Positions 5,570 through 13,337 of a stretch of DNA of 13,337 nucleotides are shown piece by piece. Within the stretch, counting starts at the first letter, position 1; the number at the start of each line of letters is the position of its first letter. Origin of the DNA: Microcaldota archaeon. Lineage in GTDB: Archaea > Micrarchaeota > Micrarchaeia > Micrarchaeales > CABMGC01. Both the position numbers and the translations under genes were made by a program. Where the stretch lies: positions 1-13,337 of the forward strand of contig DAHVVD010000033.1 of assembly GCA_027328265.1 (NCBI GenBank). Reading direction: 5' to 3'. The notes under the pieces are model-generated. The model was given only the letters and a program-made list of their open reading frames with translations. It had not been told where the DNA came from and made no database searches.

Positions 5570-6610
5570 TCAGCTCCTAACTATGGTTTGGCTGCATCCA
5601 GCAACCGGGCTTATCTGGCCCTTTATTATGAGGGAGGGGAAGCCCAGATAAGGTATGTCCGACACCACATAGCCAAGCACGTCGCTCTGGTTTGCCGGGT
5701 AGTTCAGCGACTCTATGTCGAGTATTGGGTTGTTGTCGCCTTTTGTAAGGAGGTAATACTTGCCATCTACATTTATTGCAGCGACAAGCCTGTGTATTAT
5801 GTCGCCGCTGAAGTAGTCCCTGCTCGTGGTCCTGTATACGATTATCGGGTTGGTGTAGTTCTCCACGACACTTGTGCTGCCTACCATTATGCTTGGAACG
5901 TAGAGTATGCTCTCGTTCCCCGACTTCGTCTCGAGCTTTGCAGTGGCATAGTTGTAAGTTATGAGGTTGCTTGCCTGTGAGCTTAGCTGGCACTGGCTGT
6001 ACTTCGGAGATGATGTCGTCCCCTCCCTCGCTATGCACTCAAGATTGTAGAAGCCTACGCCATACCCGGAAGCATTGGCTGCTATGATTGAGGATATCTG
6101 GTTGGGATTTGAGGGGTAGTATGCAAAGGGCTCGACGAACTCGTTCTGCATGTTCGAGACCATGCCGCTGAACTGCTGCTCTGTAACGTTTACCACAGGT
6201 ACCTTGTGGCTTGTGAGGAATAATGACATATTTGAGATGCCGTGAAGCAAGACAAGGTCGCCTCTGTGAAGTGTTGGAAGCATACTGCAGCTCTCTACGA
6301 CGTTTATGGGCGAACCTGTCTGCAGCACAAGCGCAGGTATGACCCAGAATAGGAGTACCGCGGCCACTATTGCGATAGCTATGTCCACGAGGGTCTTCCT
6401 GCCGCCCTCGTACCTCAGGCTCGCCCTTAGCTCCAACACTATCGCAGCTATTATAAGGACGAAGGCGAGCAGTCCTATCAGCGCCAGGTCTGTGAGGATG
6501 TAAGCTATTATAAGTAGGATTATTGCTGCGTAGAGCGAGTAGATCAGGAGGTTGCTTGCCTTCTTCGACTCGTCATCTTCCTCCTTGCTTTCACGTTGCC
6601 TTGCAGCCAA
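5570..6610 (-). CDS. Signal peptidase I, archaeal/Sec11 type, enlarged
   Basis: Membrane serine protease that removes signal peptides from secreted proteins. The catalytic Ser109 is in ESCSMLPTLHRGDLVLL. His273 (IIHRLVAA) replaces the bacterial general-base lysine, as in archaeal and ER enzymes. The GDNNPILD box (291-298) supplies the acidic residues, and LGYVVSDIPYLGFPS follows. The N-terminus is charged (1-18), then come two hydrophobic spans (about 19-40 and 41-60) and a third (about 74-96) just before the catalytic domain; many archaeal enzymes have only one. The Ser-to-His interval is about 164 residues and contains an insertion with C192 and C207. The only start codon in the open frame is TTG at 6610, 8 bases after the SMC stop and without a Shine-Dalgarno sequence, so translation is probably coupled to SMC. 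Catalytic assignment is firm; the insert's role is unknown. Confidence 0.9.
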   Translation of the reverse strand: MAARQRESKEEDDESKKASNLLIYSLYAAIILLIIAYILTDLALIGLLAFVLIIAAIVLELRASLRYEGGRKTLVDIAIAIVAAVLLFWVIPALVLQTGSPINVVESCSMLPTLHRGDLVLLHGISNMSLFLTSHKVPVVNVTEQQFSGMVSNMQNEFVEPFAYYPSNPNQISSIIAANASGYGVGFYNLECIAREGTTSSPKYSQCQLSSQASNLITYNYATAKLETKSGNESILYVPSIMVGSTSVVENYTNPIIVYRTTSRDYFSGDIIHRLVAAINVDGKYYLLTKGDNNPILDIESLNYPANQSDVLGYVVSDIPYLGFPSLIIKGQISPVAGCSQTIVRS

Positions 6611-6618
6611 AAAACCAG

Positions 6619-9600
6619 CTACTTCTTGTTTGTCATGCTAGACACTTCTATCCCGACTGCGTGGGACTCGTCATTGGACTTTGCCACGCCTACCGCAGTG
6701 TCAGCGTTGACTATGAGCGAGTCGTTGTGGCTCACCACTATGAACTGGGCGTCTTTGCTCATCTCCTTTATGAGCTGCGATAGCTTCCTGGAGTTCTCCT
6801 TGTCTAGCGCAGCATCTACCTCATCGAAGATGTAGAGCGGTGAAGGCTTGCACATGTGTATCGAGAAGATGAGTATGAGCGAAAGGAGGGACTTCTCGCC
6901 TCCTGACATGGATGTGATTATCTTCGTTGATTTCTCCGTGGTTATTGCTATATCGAGGCCGCTGTTGAATGGATCCTTGGGGTTCTCCAGCCTTATCGAG
7001 GCGCTTCCAGGGAAGATGTAGTTGTACAGCCGGGAAAAGTTCTTGGCCACGTCGTTGAGAGTTGCCATGAAGGTCTGGAGCTTCTTCGAGTCTATCTCCT
7101 CTATCATCTTGAGGACAGCCTGTCTCTCATTGTCAAGTGTCTCGGCCTTGGAGTGTGCCTCGTCAGCACTCTTCTTCTTCTCGTTGAAGGCTTCTGGCGC
7201 TTTTAGATTCACATTGCCCAGCTCAGAGACCTTTGCGTTGAGCACTATTACCTCTTTTTCCATCTCGGATACGTCCTTGTTTATCTGGGTTATCTCATCT
7301 TTGTAGATTGCGAGCTCAGCCTTGAGGTCATTTACCCTTATCTCCACCTGGCTCTTCTTGAGGCTTACCTCAGTGGACTGGCGCTCTATGCCTGCCTGCT
7401 CGGCGCTCGCCCTACTCTGTTCGTTTGTGGCCTTGGCCACCTCAGTGTCAAGTGCGCTTATCTTAGCGTAAATCTTCTTGCTCTGCTCGTTGTCAGTGTT
7501 TATCTTTGTCTCTATCTCCTTCTTCGACTTCTCCAGTTCGGTGCCCTTCTTCTGGTTCTCCTTTATAGATTTCTGCGAATCTGACATTGACTTTCTCTTT
7601 GTCGAGAGTTCTTTCTCAATGCCTGTGATCTTCTCTTCAAGCATCTCATTTTCCTTCTGGAGTTCTGCATTCTTGATCTTTAGGCTCTCGGATTCCTTCC
7701 TCATCGCCTCTAGTTTTTCCACCTCCTCCTTGCTCAGGCCGTACTTCGCTATGTTCTTGGATAGCTCTATTGTCTTGTTGTATGTAGATGAAAATTCTTT
7801 CCTGAGAGAATCGAGTTTTGCTGATTCCTTTTGCTTCTCCGATTCTATCTCCTCGATTTCATAATGCAGGCGTGCTTCTGCCTCAGAGGCCTTCTTGAGA
7901 GTCGATGAGAAAGACGCCTTCTCTGCTTCTAGCCTTTTGAGCTCTGCTTCTAGATCTACCGCACCTTTTGAGTGTGATTTCAGTTCCATTTCTGCGTATG
8001 CCGCCTCTTTCCTGTTGCTGGAGAGCCTCTCATTCTTCTCCGCGAGCTGGCTCCTCATCGACGAGAGCCTCTCATTGATTTCCTTGAGCTCCTTCTCAAT
8101 TCCTGCGGTGGAAACGCGACGCTGCTGTGATCCGCCGGAAATGATTCCAGACTGTTCTATGACTTCGCCGCCTAGAGTCACGTACCTCTGCCTGCCAAGC
8201 CCCAGTGACTTGGCCTCGCCAGAATCCCCTACAAGACAGGTGTTCCAGAAAATGAAGTTGAAGACCTTTCTGAATTTCTCATCGGACTCTATGACGCTTA
8301 TGACCTGCTTGCCTTTTGAGGCAGACTCTTCCTGCAGCATAAGCTCCCTCATCGGTATGAATGTGGCCCTGCCTAGGCTGTTCTCCTTCAGGTACTTTAT
8401 CATGGAGTTTGCAGTAGCCATCGTGTCTACGACTATGTAGTCGAACCTTGCCCCTGCTGCGGCATCCACGGCGTTTGAATACTTGGTTTCGTAGGTGCAA
8501 AGCTCAGATGCCTTTCCATAGAATCCCTTCTCCTTTCCGAACTTCTCCCTTATCTTGTCATATATGGCTCCTGACCTGGATTGAGATGACGCCTTTTGCT
8601 CCCTCAGGCTGATTGACTTCTCCTCAATGCCTGAAATCTCCTTTGCTATGGAACTTATCTCGATTTCGAGGGTCTTTGCAGCCACGCTTATCGACGCCTG
8701 CCTAGACTCAAGCTCCTTGGAATGCTTTCCGGCCTCGGTCTTTTTGGAGAGTATCGACTTTGATGAGTTCTCAGCCGAGGAGACTCTTTCCAAGAGGCTC
8801 TCTTTTCCTGCGGAAAGTGAAGATATTTCTGTCTTGAGCTTCAGAGACTCCTCGTTCAGTTTTTCCAAAGCGCTTTCTGCATCTTTGACTGCTGCATTCA
8901 AGCCATCTAAATTGCTTGTCTGCAGCGGCGTCTCTTTTTTGCCCAGCCCGCTCTTGCCAAGTTTCTGAGTGAATTCTGATATCTTTACCATGAGCATTTG
9001 CATCTCTGCTGAGTTTGCATCTATCTTCTGCTTTGAGGACTCTGCCTCGCCGCAGAGGGCCTTTATCGATTTCTCAGCCTCTGCAACCATTGCCGCGGAG
9101 TTCGAATTCGAGAGGTCGATCTTCGCAAGCTCCATTCTTATTGCTTCGAGCTGCGCGTTTATGCCTCCCATCGCCTTCGCACTCTCTCCCAGGTCCTTGG
9201 TGAGCCGCTGCCTCTCCGAGTTGAACTTCTCTATCCTCTCCTTTATCAGTCCGAGGGTGGCTTCGGCCTCTGCCTTCTTCGAGCTTACCGAATCGGATGC
9301 CTTGGTGTACTCGGTGAGCATCGCCTCTGCCTCCTTCTTCCTCGAGAGCAGTATGCTGTAGTTGAGCGCTTTGAGCCTCGAGGTCATCTCGAGGTACTTC
9401 TCTGCCGCCTGCTTCTCTGCCTCGAGCTCCTTGAGGAAGCCCATCCTCTCGTCGAGCACTATCTGCGCCCCTGAGATCGCCTGGCTCACCTTCTCAAGTT
9501 CCTTGAGTGACTCTTCCTTCTTCCTCTCGAATTCTTCTATTCCGGAAGCGATGTCTATGAGTTCCCTCCTGCCTTTGGGGTTCAGCTCTATGAGCCTGTT

Positions 9601-10014
9601 TATCTCTCCCTGAGTTATAGTGTTTGTCTCGTCGGCGTGGACTCCGTGCCTGCCGAGTATGTCAAGGGCTTCCTGCCTTGTCATCCTCTTCCCGTTGATC
9701 TTGTACATTGACTTTCCGTCTGACCTTACGCCGCGCAAGACCTCCATCTCCTCGTCTCCGCCGAGGTTTATCCTGACGTACGCCTTCCTCAGGTCGCTGG
9801 ATTTCGAGGTAGGGAGCGTGATTAAGTAATCGAGCCTGTGGGCCCTCATCCTCTTGAGGGAGTTCTCGCCGAGGCCGAAGAGGAGCGCGTCGCAGATGTT
9901 GCTCTTCCCGCTTCCGTTTGGCCCCACCACGCAGGTGAAGCCCTTGCTGAAGAGGAGCTCGGCGTGCTTGAAAGACTTGAACCTGTGAAGCGTGAGTGAC
10001 TTTAGGTATAGCAA
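6619..10014 (-). CDS. smc: Chromosome segregation/condensin ATPase SMC
   Basis: A full-length 1131-residue SMC. The N-terminal head has Walker A GPNGSGKS (31-38) and a Q-loop in TITQGEINRL (about 133-142). A long Lys/Glu-rich coiled coil runs from about 165 to 490. The hinge (about 495-635) includes FYGKASEL and the conserved glycines of SGIISGGSQQRR. The second coiled coil runs from about 640 to 985. The C-terminal head carries the signature MSGGEKSLLSL (about 1034), Walker B LYIFDEVDAALD (about 1058-1069) and the switch His in VVSHND (about 1090). The protein dimerises at the hinge and compacts and segregates DNA in an ATP-dependent way. The start is TTG at 10014; the nearby ATG (10019) is out of frame and no other start lies upstream in this frame. 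Kleisin genes (scpA/scpB) are not in the window. Confidence 0.96.
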   Translation of the reverse strand: MLYLKSLTLHRFKSFKHAELLFSKGFTCVVGPNGSGKSNICDALLFGLGENSLKRMRAHRLDYLITLPTSKSSDLRKAYVRINLGGDEEMEVLRGVRSDGKSMYKINGKRMTRQEALDILGRHGVHADETNTITQGEINRLIELNPKGRRELIDIASGIEEFERKKEESLKELEKVSQAISGAQIVLDERMGFLKELEAEKQAAEKYLEMTSRLKALNYSILLSRKKEAEAMLTEYTKASDSVSSKKAEAEATLGLIKERIEKFNSERQRLTKDLGESAKAMGGINAQLEAIRMELAKIDLSNSNSAAMVAEAEKSIKALCGEAESSKQKIDANSAEMQMLMVKISEFTQKLGKSGLGKKETPLQTSNLDGLNAAVKDAESALEKLNEESLKLKTEISSLSAGKESLLERVSSAENSSKSILSKKTEAGKHSKELESRQASISVAAKTLEIEISSIAKEISGIEEKSISLREQKASSQSRSGAIYDKIREKFGKEKGFYGKASELCTYETKYSNAVDAAAGARFDYIVVDTMATANSMIKYLKENSLGRATFIPMRELMLQEESASKGKQVISVIESDEKFRKVFNFIFWNTCLVGDSGEAKSLGLGRQRYVTLGGEVIEQSGIISGGSQQRRVSTAGIEKELKEINERLSSMRSQLAEKNERLSSNRKEAAYAEMELKSHSKGAVDLEAELKRLEAEKASFSSTLKKASEAEARLHYEIEEIESEKQKESAKLDSLRKEFSSTYNKTIELSKNIAKYGLSKEEVEKLEAMRKESESLKIKNAELQKENEMLEEKITGIEKELSTKRKSMSDSQKSIKENQKKGTELEKSKKEIETKINTDNEQSKKIYAKISALDTEVAKATNEQSRASAEQAGIERQSTEVSLKKSQVEIRVNDLKAELAIYKDEITQINKDVSEMEKEVIVLNAKVSELGNVNLKAPEAFNEKKKSADEAHSKAETLDNERQAVLKMIEEIDSKKLQTFMATLNDVAKNFSRLYNYIFPGSASIRLENPKDPFNSGLDIAITTEKSTKIITSMSGGEKSLLSLILIFSIHMCKPSPLYIFDEVDAALDKENSRKLSQLIKEMSKDAQFIVVSHNDSLIVNADTAVGVAKSNDESHAVGIEVSSMTNKK

Positions 10015-10043
10015 GGCATCAACTGGTCGATATTACGATTGGG

Positions 10044-10058
10044 TTTAATTATTAAATA
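10044..10058 (-). promoter_or_regulatory. Box A of smc, overlapping the upstream protease stop codon
   Basis: On the minus strand this reads TATTTAATAATTAAA and is centred about 37 bases upstream of the TTG start, so the leader would be about 10 bases. TTTAATTATTAAA (10044-10056) is a 13-base palindrome. It overlaps the last codon and stop (10052-10054) of the site-2 protease gene. smc therefore appears to have its own promoter even though the two genes are only 37 bases apart. Confidence 0.5.
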
Positions 10059-11131
10059 GCTTTTGTCTCACGCCTACTGCCGTGTGCAGCCAGGCTCATC
10101 ATGTGCAGAGAGATGAATGCCGAGAGATGCTGGCTCGTTACTATGCCAAGTGGCCTGCTCCCCTTCACTACGATCGCGATTCCCCTGCCGCTTATTTCGA
10201 TAGATTGCATTGCTTCCACCATGCCTGCGTTCGGTTTGAGCACAGGCACGTCAAGAGAGAGGTCGCCTGCGGTGAGGTTCCCAGGCGCTCGCTTCCTGAA
10301 GAGGTCGATAAGCATGTACTTGCCGTCCTTCTTGGTCAGGACTATAGAGATTCCTTTCTTTTCTACGAGCCCGTAGAGCCTGCCTATGCCTATGCTAGGC
10401 TGCACAGTTATGAAACCCTTGCTTACCACCCGGGATATTGTCATGCCCTTTGTCGCCCTCTTGAGCATTACGTTCTGGAGCTCCGCCTGTGCGCCTCCGT
10501 AAAGGAAGAATGCGACTATCACGTAGATAAAGAACTCGAAGAGCTTGTATTCAAACGAGGCATTTACGAAATAGAGGTAGATCGCTGGAAGAAGGACGAA
10601 TAATCCTGCCATGTACTTGCTCAGCTTCACGGTTATTATGGTGGCTTTGAAGTAGTCGTACTTCCTCCTGAGGTAGCTCCTGAAGACCCTTCCCCCGTCA
10701 AGCGGGAACGCGGGCAGTATGTTCAGCACTCCTAGAGCGATGTTCAACTCGAAAAGGATCTGAAGCATGAATGTGAGCGTGCCTTGCCGAGAGAAGATTA
10801 CGAATATCCCGAAGATTCCTCCCAACAGGAAGCTCATGAGCGGCCCGACAACGGCTATGTTGAATTCGACCCTGGGATTTATGTCTGCCTGGTCTATCAT
10901 CGATGCGCCGCCTATCGGAGTCAACACTATCTCCCTGACCTTGATGCCGTTCTTGATAGAGGTGAAGGAGTGCGCAAGTTCGTGTATCAGCACGCAGATG
11001 AAGAGGAGAAGGAAGATGATGAAAATTTTCTCGCTGAGTACGAGGAAGAGGAGCATCAGCATTAGGAATGTCCAGTGGAGGTTGATGTCTATTCCCCAGA
11101 TCTTCCCTATGCGCAGCGAGTCTGAGGCCAT
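10052..11131 (-). CDS. Site-2 protease (M50) intramembrane metalloprotease with C-terminal CBS-like region
   Basis: A 359-residue polytopic membrane protease. The zinc-binding HELAH motif (H50, E51, H54) lies in a hydrophobic helix, and the third ligand is D145 in NILPAFPLDGGRVF (137-150). Around these are roughly six transmembrane spans (about 19-32, 36-52, 90-112, 118-138, 170-188 and 193-212). The soluble C-terminal part (about 225-359) has hydrophobic-beta/helix repeats such as RVVSKGFITVQPSIGIGRLYGLVEKKGISIVLTKKDGKYMLID. This resembles the paired CBS domains of SpoIVFB-like proteases, though degenerate. The family cleaves membrane-tethered regulators. The ATG at 11131 is preceded by GAGGT (11136-11140) four bases upstream. 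It is divergent from an ABC exporter and upstream of smc on the same strand. The substrate is unknown. Confidence 0.9.
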   Translation of the reverse strand: MASDSLRIGKIWGIDINLHWTFLMLMLLFLVLSEKIFIIFLLLFICVLIHELAHSFTSIKNGIKVREIVLTPIGGASMIDQADINPRVEFNIAVVGPLMSFLLGGIFGIFVIFSRQGTLTFMLQILFELNIALGVLNILPAFPLDGGRVFRSYLRRKYDYFKATIITVKLSKYMAGLFVLLPAIYLYFVNASFEYKLFEFFIYVIVAFFLYGGAQAELQNVMLKRATKGMTISRVVSKGFITVQPSIGIGRLYGLVEKKGISIVLTKKDGKYMLIDLFRKRAPGNLTAGDLSLDVPVLKPNAGMVEAMQSIEISGRGIAIVVKGSRPLGIVTSQHLSAFISLHMMSLAAHGSRRETKAI

Positions 11132-11159
11132 CTGTACCTCTTAGACATCACCGCACAAA

Positions 11160-11168
11160 GATAAATAC
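11160..11168 (-). promoter_or_regulatory. Possible box A of the site-2 protease gene
   Basis: Read on the minus strand, GTATTTATC is centred about 33 bases upstream of the ATG at 11131. This would place the transcript start a few bases before the codon, close to the GAGGT motif. Confidence 0.4.
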
Positions 11169-11196
11169 GATTGCATGCATGACAGTTTTGTTGCCT

Positions 11197-11222
11197 TTTT
11201 ATATTTTAGTACATTTAGTACA
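11197..11222 (+). promoter_or_regulatory. ABC exporter promoter with tandem 9-bp repeat (probable operator)
   Basis: TTTTTATATTTT (11196-11207) is a good box A. Immediately after it, TTTAGTACA occurs twice in tandem (11205-11213 and 11214-11222), each with a central GTAC. The repeats fill the space between box A and the expected transcript start near 11230, where a bound repressor would block initiation. A partial third copy (TAAAGTAACA, 11223-11232) follows. Confidence 0.55.
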
Positions 11223-11246
11223 TAAAGTAACATCTAGGTTGGGAGA

Positions 11247-12179
11247 GTGGAGACGCTCGTCTGCAAGAATATAACAAAAAGTTACGAGAAGGGAAAGAAG
11301 GCACTCGATAGGCTCAGTTTCTCTGTGCCTGCGAAGGGCATACTTGCTGTCATAGGAAGGAACGGAGCAGGCAAGACCACTCTTATGAGGATACTGGCCA
11401 CAGAGTTGATGCCGAGCTCAGGCACCGCGACCATGAATGGAATAGATGTAGTAAAAGACGCGGTGAAGATGCGTGAGATGATAGCTGTGCTTCCGCAGGA
11501 GTCGAGGGCAGTGAATTGGATGACGCCGCTGCAGACCATATTGAGCTACCTGATGTACAGGGGCATGGATTATTCAGAGGCAAGGGAGAAGGCGCATGAG
11601 GCTCTCGCAGGCATAGGCATGACGAAGCTTGAAAAGACGCTCAACAGCAAGCTCTCAGGAGGCCAGAAGAGGAAGGTGCTAGTCGCTAGCATACTGGCGT
11701 CTGATGCGCCTATTATATTCGTCGACGAGCCGACTACTGGGCTTGATCCAATCTCGAGGTCTGAGCTCTGGGATATGCTGAAGAGGCTGAAGAAAACCCA
11801 CTTCGTCTTCCTCACCACTCACTATCTCGAGGAGGCTGAGAAGCTCGCAGACACTATATGCATAATAGATGAGGGGAAGCTCAAGGGCATCGGCACGCTT
11901 GGGGAGATAAGAAAGCTTGTCAAGTACCAGTACAGCATAAAGATACTTGAGAAGGGCAAGAAGGTCAAGATCAACGAGGGAGAGGAGGTGACTGGGGAGG
12001 ACGGGTTCGCTCAGATAATGACTACCGAGAAGGAGGCCGACAGGCTCTCGAGCAGGTTCATCAAGGAGAAGGTAAGGTTCTCGATAAACCCGATGTCGCT
12101 CGAGGACATATTCTATTATGTAGTGAAGAAACCGATAAACGCCGAAGAGGAGGCGAAGGATTATGGGACGTGGTTCTAA
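11247..12179 (+). CDS. ABC transporter ATP-binding protein (DrrA/CcmA-like exporter)
   Basis: A 310-residue nucleotide-binding subunit of an ABC-2-type exporter. Walker A GRNGAGKTT is at 37-45, the Q-loop at Q84 (VLPQES), signature LSGGQKRK at 136-143, Walker B IIFVDEPTTGLD at 156-167, and the switch His H192 in TTHYLEE. The C-terminal extension (about 220-310) is usual in DrrA-type proteins and may contact the permease. The start is GTG at 11247; an in-frame stop at 11235 rules out a longer protein, and AGGT (11236-11239) lies seven bases upstream. The last 17 bases overlap the permease gene, so they form one operon. The substrate is not evident: family members export drugs, lipids, polysaccharides or ions. 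Confidence 0.93.
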   Translation: METLVCKNITKSYEKGKKALDRLSFSVPAKGILAVIGRNGAGKTTLMRILATELMPSSGTATMNGIDVVKDAVKMREMIAVLPQESRAVNWMTPLQTILSYLMYRGMDYSEAREKAHEALAGIGMTKLEKTLNSKLSGGQKRKVLVASILASDAPIIFVDEPTTGLDPISRSELWDMLKRLKKTHFVFLTTHYLEEAEKLADTICIIDEGKLKGIGTLGEIRKLVKYQYSIKILEKGKKVKINEGEEVTGEDGFAQIMTTEKEADRLSSRFIKEKVRFSINPMSLEDIFYYVVKKPINAEEEAKDYGTWF

Positions 12180-12903
12180 TCAGCTCATAGCGTCAATACT
12201 GGTCAATGCGATCTACGCCATGCAGGGGTACCCCACGTGGATAGTGAACAACCTCCTTTCGCCGATCTCGATAATCATACTTGTCACATTCATAAGCAAG
12301 GGTGCCCTCATAGGCGAGGCGATTGCTGGAGCCCTGATAACCCTTTTCGTAGGTACGGGAATAATGCTGCAGGCTGACCTCGCGCACCTCAAGAACGACT
12401 TCAAGTACCAGGACATGATAGTCAGCTCCCCTACGTCTGCCATGACCTACATGGTAGGCATGGCGCTCTCTAACGTCATCTTCATAATTCCCTCGCTTGT
12501 CGTCATACTCGTGCTCGCAGTAATATACATACACGCGAGCATACTGGCCTTCGTAGAGGTCTTCATGGTCCTCCTTCTCCTCTACCTCTTCTCAGTGGTG
12601 CTGGGCTTCTTCCTCTCCACCTTCACTAGCGATGTGATGCAGAGCTGGTCCTTCACTGGTATACTCTCCCTTCTCATGACCACCATAGCACCAGTTTATT
12701 ACCCAATCACCTACATTCCGCTGCCTTACAGGTATGCCTTCTACCTCTCGCCGACTACCTACGCGGCTGAGATAATACAGAACATGCTAGGCTACCTGCC
12801 GCTCTCAACAATGGCTCTGGCGCTGGACTGGATTGTCATAATAGGCCTCTCCATAGCGCTCTTTGTGGTGGCCATAAAGAAGAACAAGTGGCGCGAATAC
12901 TGA
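12163..12903 (+). CDS. ABC-2 type transporter permease
   Basis: A 246-residue integral membrane protein with about six hydrophobic spans (about 31-45, 52-69, 101-125, 129-152, 160-183 and 221-240), the usual ABC-2/DrrB topology. A conserved-looking stretch before the last span, YRYAFYLSPTTYAAEIIQNM, corresponds to the region near the ABC-2 signature. The start at 12163 lies inside the end of the ATPase gene (17-bp overlap), with GGAGG (12149-12153) nine bases upstream. The C-terminus is short and basic (KKNKWREY). With the ATPase it should form a two-plus-two exporter in the cytoplasmic membrane. The substrate is unknown. Confidence 0.92.
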   Translation: MGRGSNQLIASILVNAIYAMQGYPTWIVNNLLSPISIIILVTFISKGALIGEAIAGALITLFVGTGIMLQADLAHLKNDFKYQDMIVSSPTSAMTYMVGMALSNVIFIIPSLVVILVLAVIYIHASILAFVEVFMVLLLLYLFSVVLGFFLSTFTSDVMQSWSFTGILSLLMTTIAPVYYPITYIPLPYRYAFYLSPTTYAAEIIQNMLGYLPLSTMALALDWIVIIGLSIALFVVAIKKNKWREY

Positions 12904-12949
12904 CGTCGGAAATGCCAAGATTTAAAAGCCTCCTGAGCAAGGGAATAGG

Positions 12950-12957
12950 CTTATAAG
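12950..12957 (+). promoter_or_regulatory. Box A of the AAA-associated-domain gene
   Basis: CTTATAAG is centred about 28 bases upstream of the ATG at 12982 and predicts a leaderless transcript; no Shine-Dalgarno sequence is present. A second TATA-like element (TTTAAAA, 12921-12927) lies further upstream. Confidence 0.5.
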
Positions 12958-12981
12958 AATTGGTATACAATAGATGGGCAT

Positions 12982-13337
12982 ATGGCAGATTTATTTCCGC
13001 CTGACGTGGGGATGAGTCATGTTAGGGGGATAGTGAGCATAATCAGGCAGAATGGAGGCCAGGTCTCTATGTCTAAGCTGGCAGAGGAGACCGAGGAGGA
13101 CGTGGACGACCTGTTACCACTACTTGAAGCATCAAAGATACTCGGTTTCGTGAAGATAACCAAATCCTCGGTCAGGATAACTGACAAAGGCGTAAAGCTC
13201 GCTTCAGGAGCACCAAGGAGCATAATAAGGGAGAGCCTAATCAAGATAGAGCCGTTCAAGAGCACCATAAAGGCGCTATCAGGCGGGAACAAGACCACGC
13301 AGGAACTCTTCGAGGAGCTAAGCGCAAGGAACGTCTT
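12982..13337 (+). CDS. Winged-helix protein resembling the AAA-associated C-terminal domain (partial, runs off window)
   Basis: The first 118 codons are present, starting at ATG 12982 and continuing open to the right edge. Residues about 11-75 form a winged-helix-like pattern: VRGIVSIIRQNGGQVSMSKLAEETEEDVDDLLPLLEASKILGFVKITKSSVRITDKGVKLASG. This matches what I recall of the AAA-associated C-terminal domain (Pfam AAA_assoc_C): a GG turn, then a LAEE helix, D-LLPLLEA-LLGF, then a strand and LT-xG. The family often lies beside or is fused to ABC importer ATPases and is thought to be regulatory. Here it stands alone after an ABC-2 exporter with its own leaderless promoter, so a role in controlling that exporter is only a guess. 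A plain transcription regulator is the alternative. Confidence 0.65.
   Translation, partial: MADLFPPDVGMSHVRGIVSIIRQNGGQVSMSKLAEETEEDVDDLLPLLEASKILGFVKITKSSVRITDKGVKLASGAPRSIIRESLIKIEPFKSTIKALSGGNKTTQELFEELSARNV

Noticed and set aside
6596..10014. Several plus-strand frames of 60-180 codons opposite smc
   Set aside because: They are Ser/Phe-rich mirror images of the Lys/Glu-rich coiled-coil codons on the other strand, with no motifs or promoters of their own.

Overview
The window reads as chromosomal DNA of an archaeon. Most genes are preceded by a TATA-like box A about 25-35 bases upstream with little or no leader. Signature genes agree with this: an archaeal-type YchF-like GTPase, a signal peptidase with a Ser/His dyad (Sec11-like), a bifunctional phosphoglucose/phosphomannose isomerase, and an AbrB/PIN toxin-antitoxin pair. 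Coding strands favour AGG/AGA and ATA codons, and TTG and GTG starts are used. A small-genome DPANN/Micrarchaeota-like lineage would fit, but that placement is a weak inference.

Layout. Bases 1-729 (minus) hold the N-terminal 243 codons of a YchF-like GTPase running off the left edge. It shares a short promoter region with a tRNA-Leu(CAG) gene (793-878, plus). Downstream of the tRNA is a visibly AT-richer, accessory-looking stretch (about 890-3440). It holds a vapB-vapC pair whose start codon abuts a perfect 26-bp palindrome, a 2H cyclic-phosphodiesterase-like gene, and a convergent cupin gene. A 260-base divergent intergenic region with repeated ATCATAC motifs follows.

From 3439 a sugar nucleotidyltransferase and a phosphoglucose/phosphomannose isomerase form a two-gene plus-strand unit for hexose-phosphate and NDP-sugar metabolism. 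A 100-residue orphan protein (5217-5519) comes next. Its stop codon lies inside a sequence resembling the right end of an IS200/IS605 element, with no transposase or TnpB gene nearby.

Three minus-strand genes follow: site-2 protease (10052-11131), SMC (6619-10014) and signal peptidase (5570-6610). SMC has its own box A overlapping the protease stop codon. The signal peptidase starts with TTG 8 bases after the SMC stop, so it is probably translated from the SMC transcript. Divergent from the protease is an ABC exporter (ATPase plus ABC-2 permease, overlapping by 17 bp) whose promoter carries a tandem 9-bp repeat. The window ends in a leaderless gene for a winged-helix protein resembling the AAA-associated C-terminal domain.

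I saw no CRISPR array, rRNA, intact transposase or recognisable riboswitch. No clearly new multi-gene system is evident. The most distinctive signals are the vapBC operator palindrome, the solo IS end on the orphan gene, the repeat-bearing ABC promoter, and the enlarged signal peptidase downstream of SMC.
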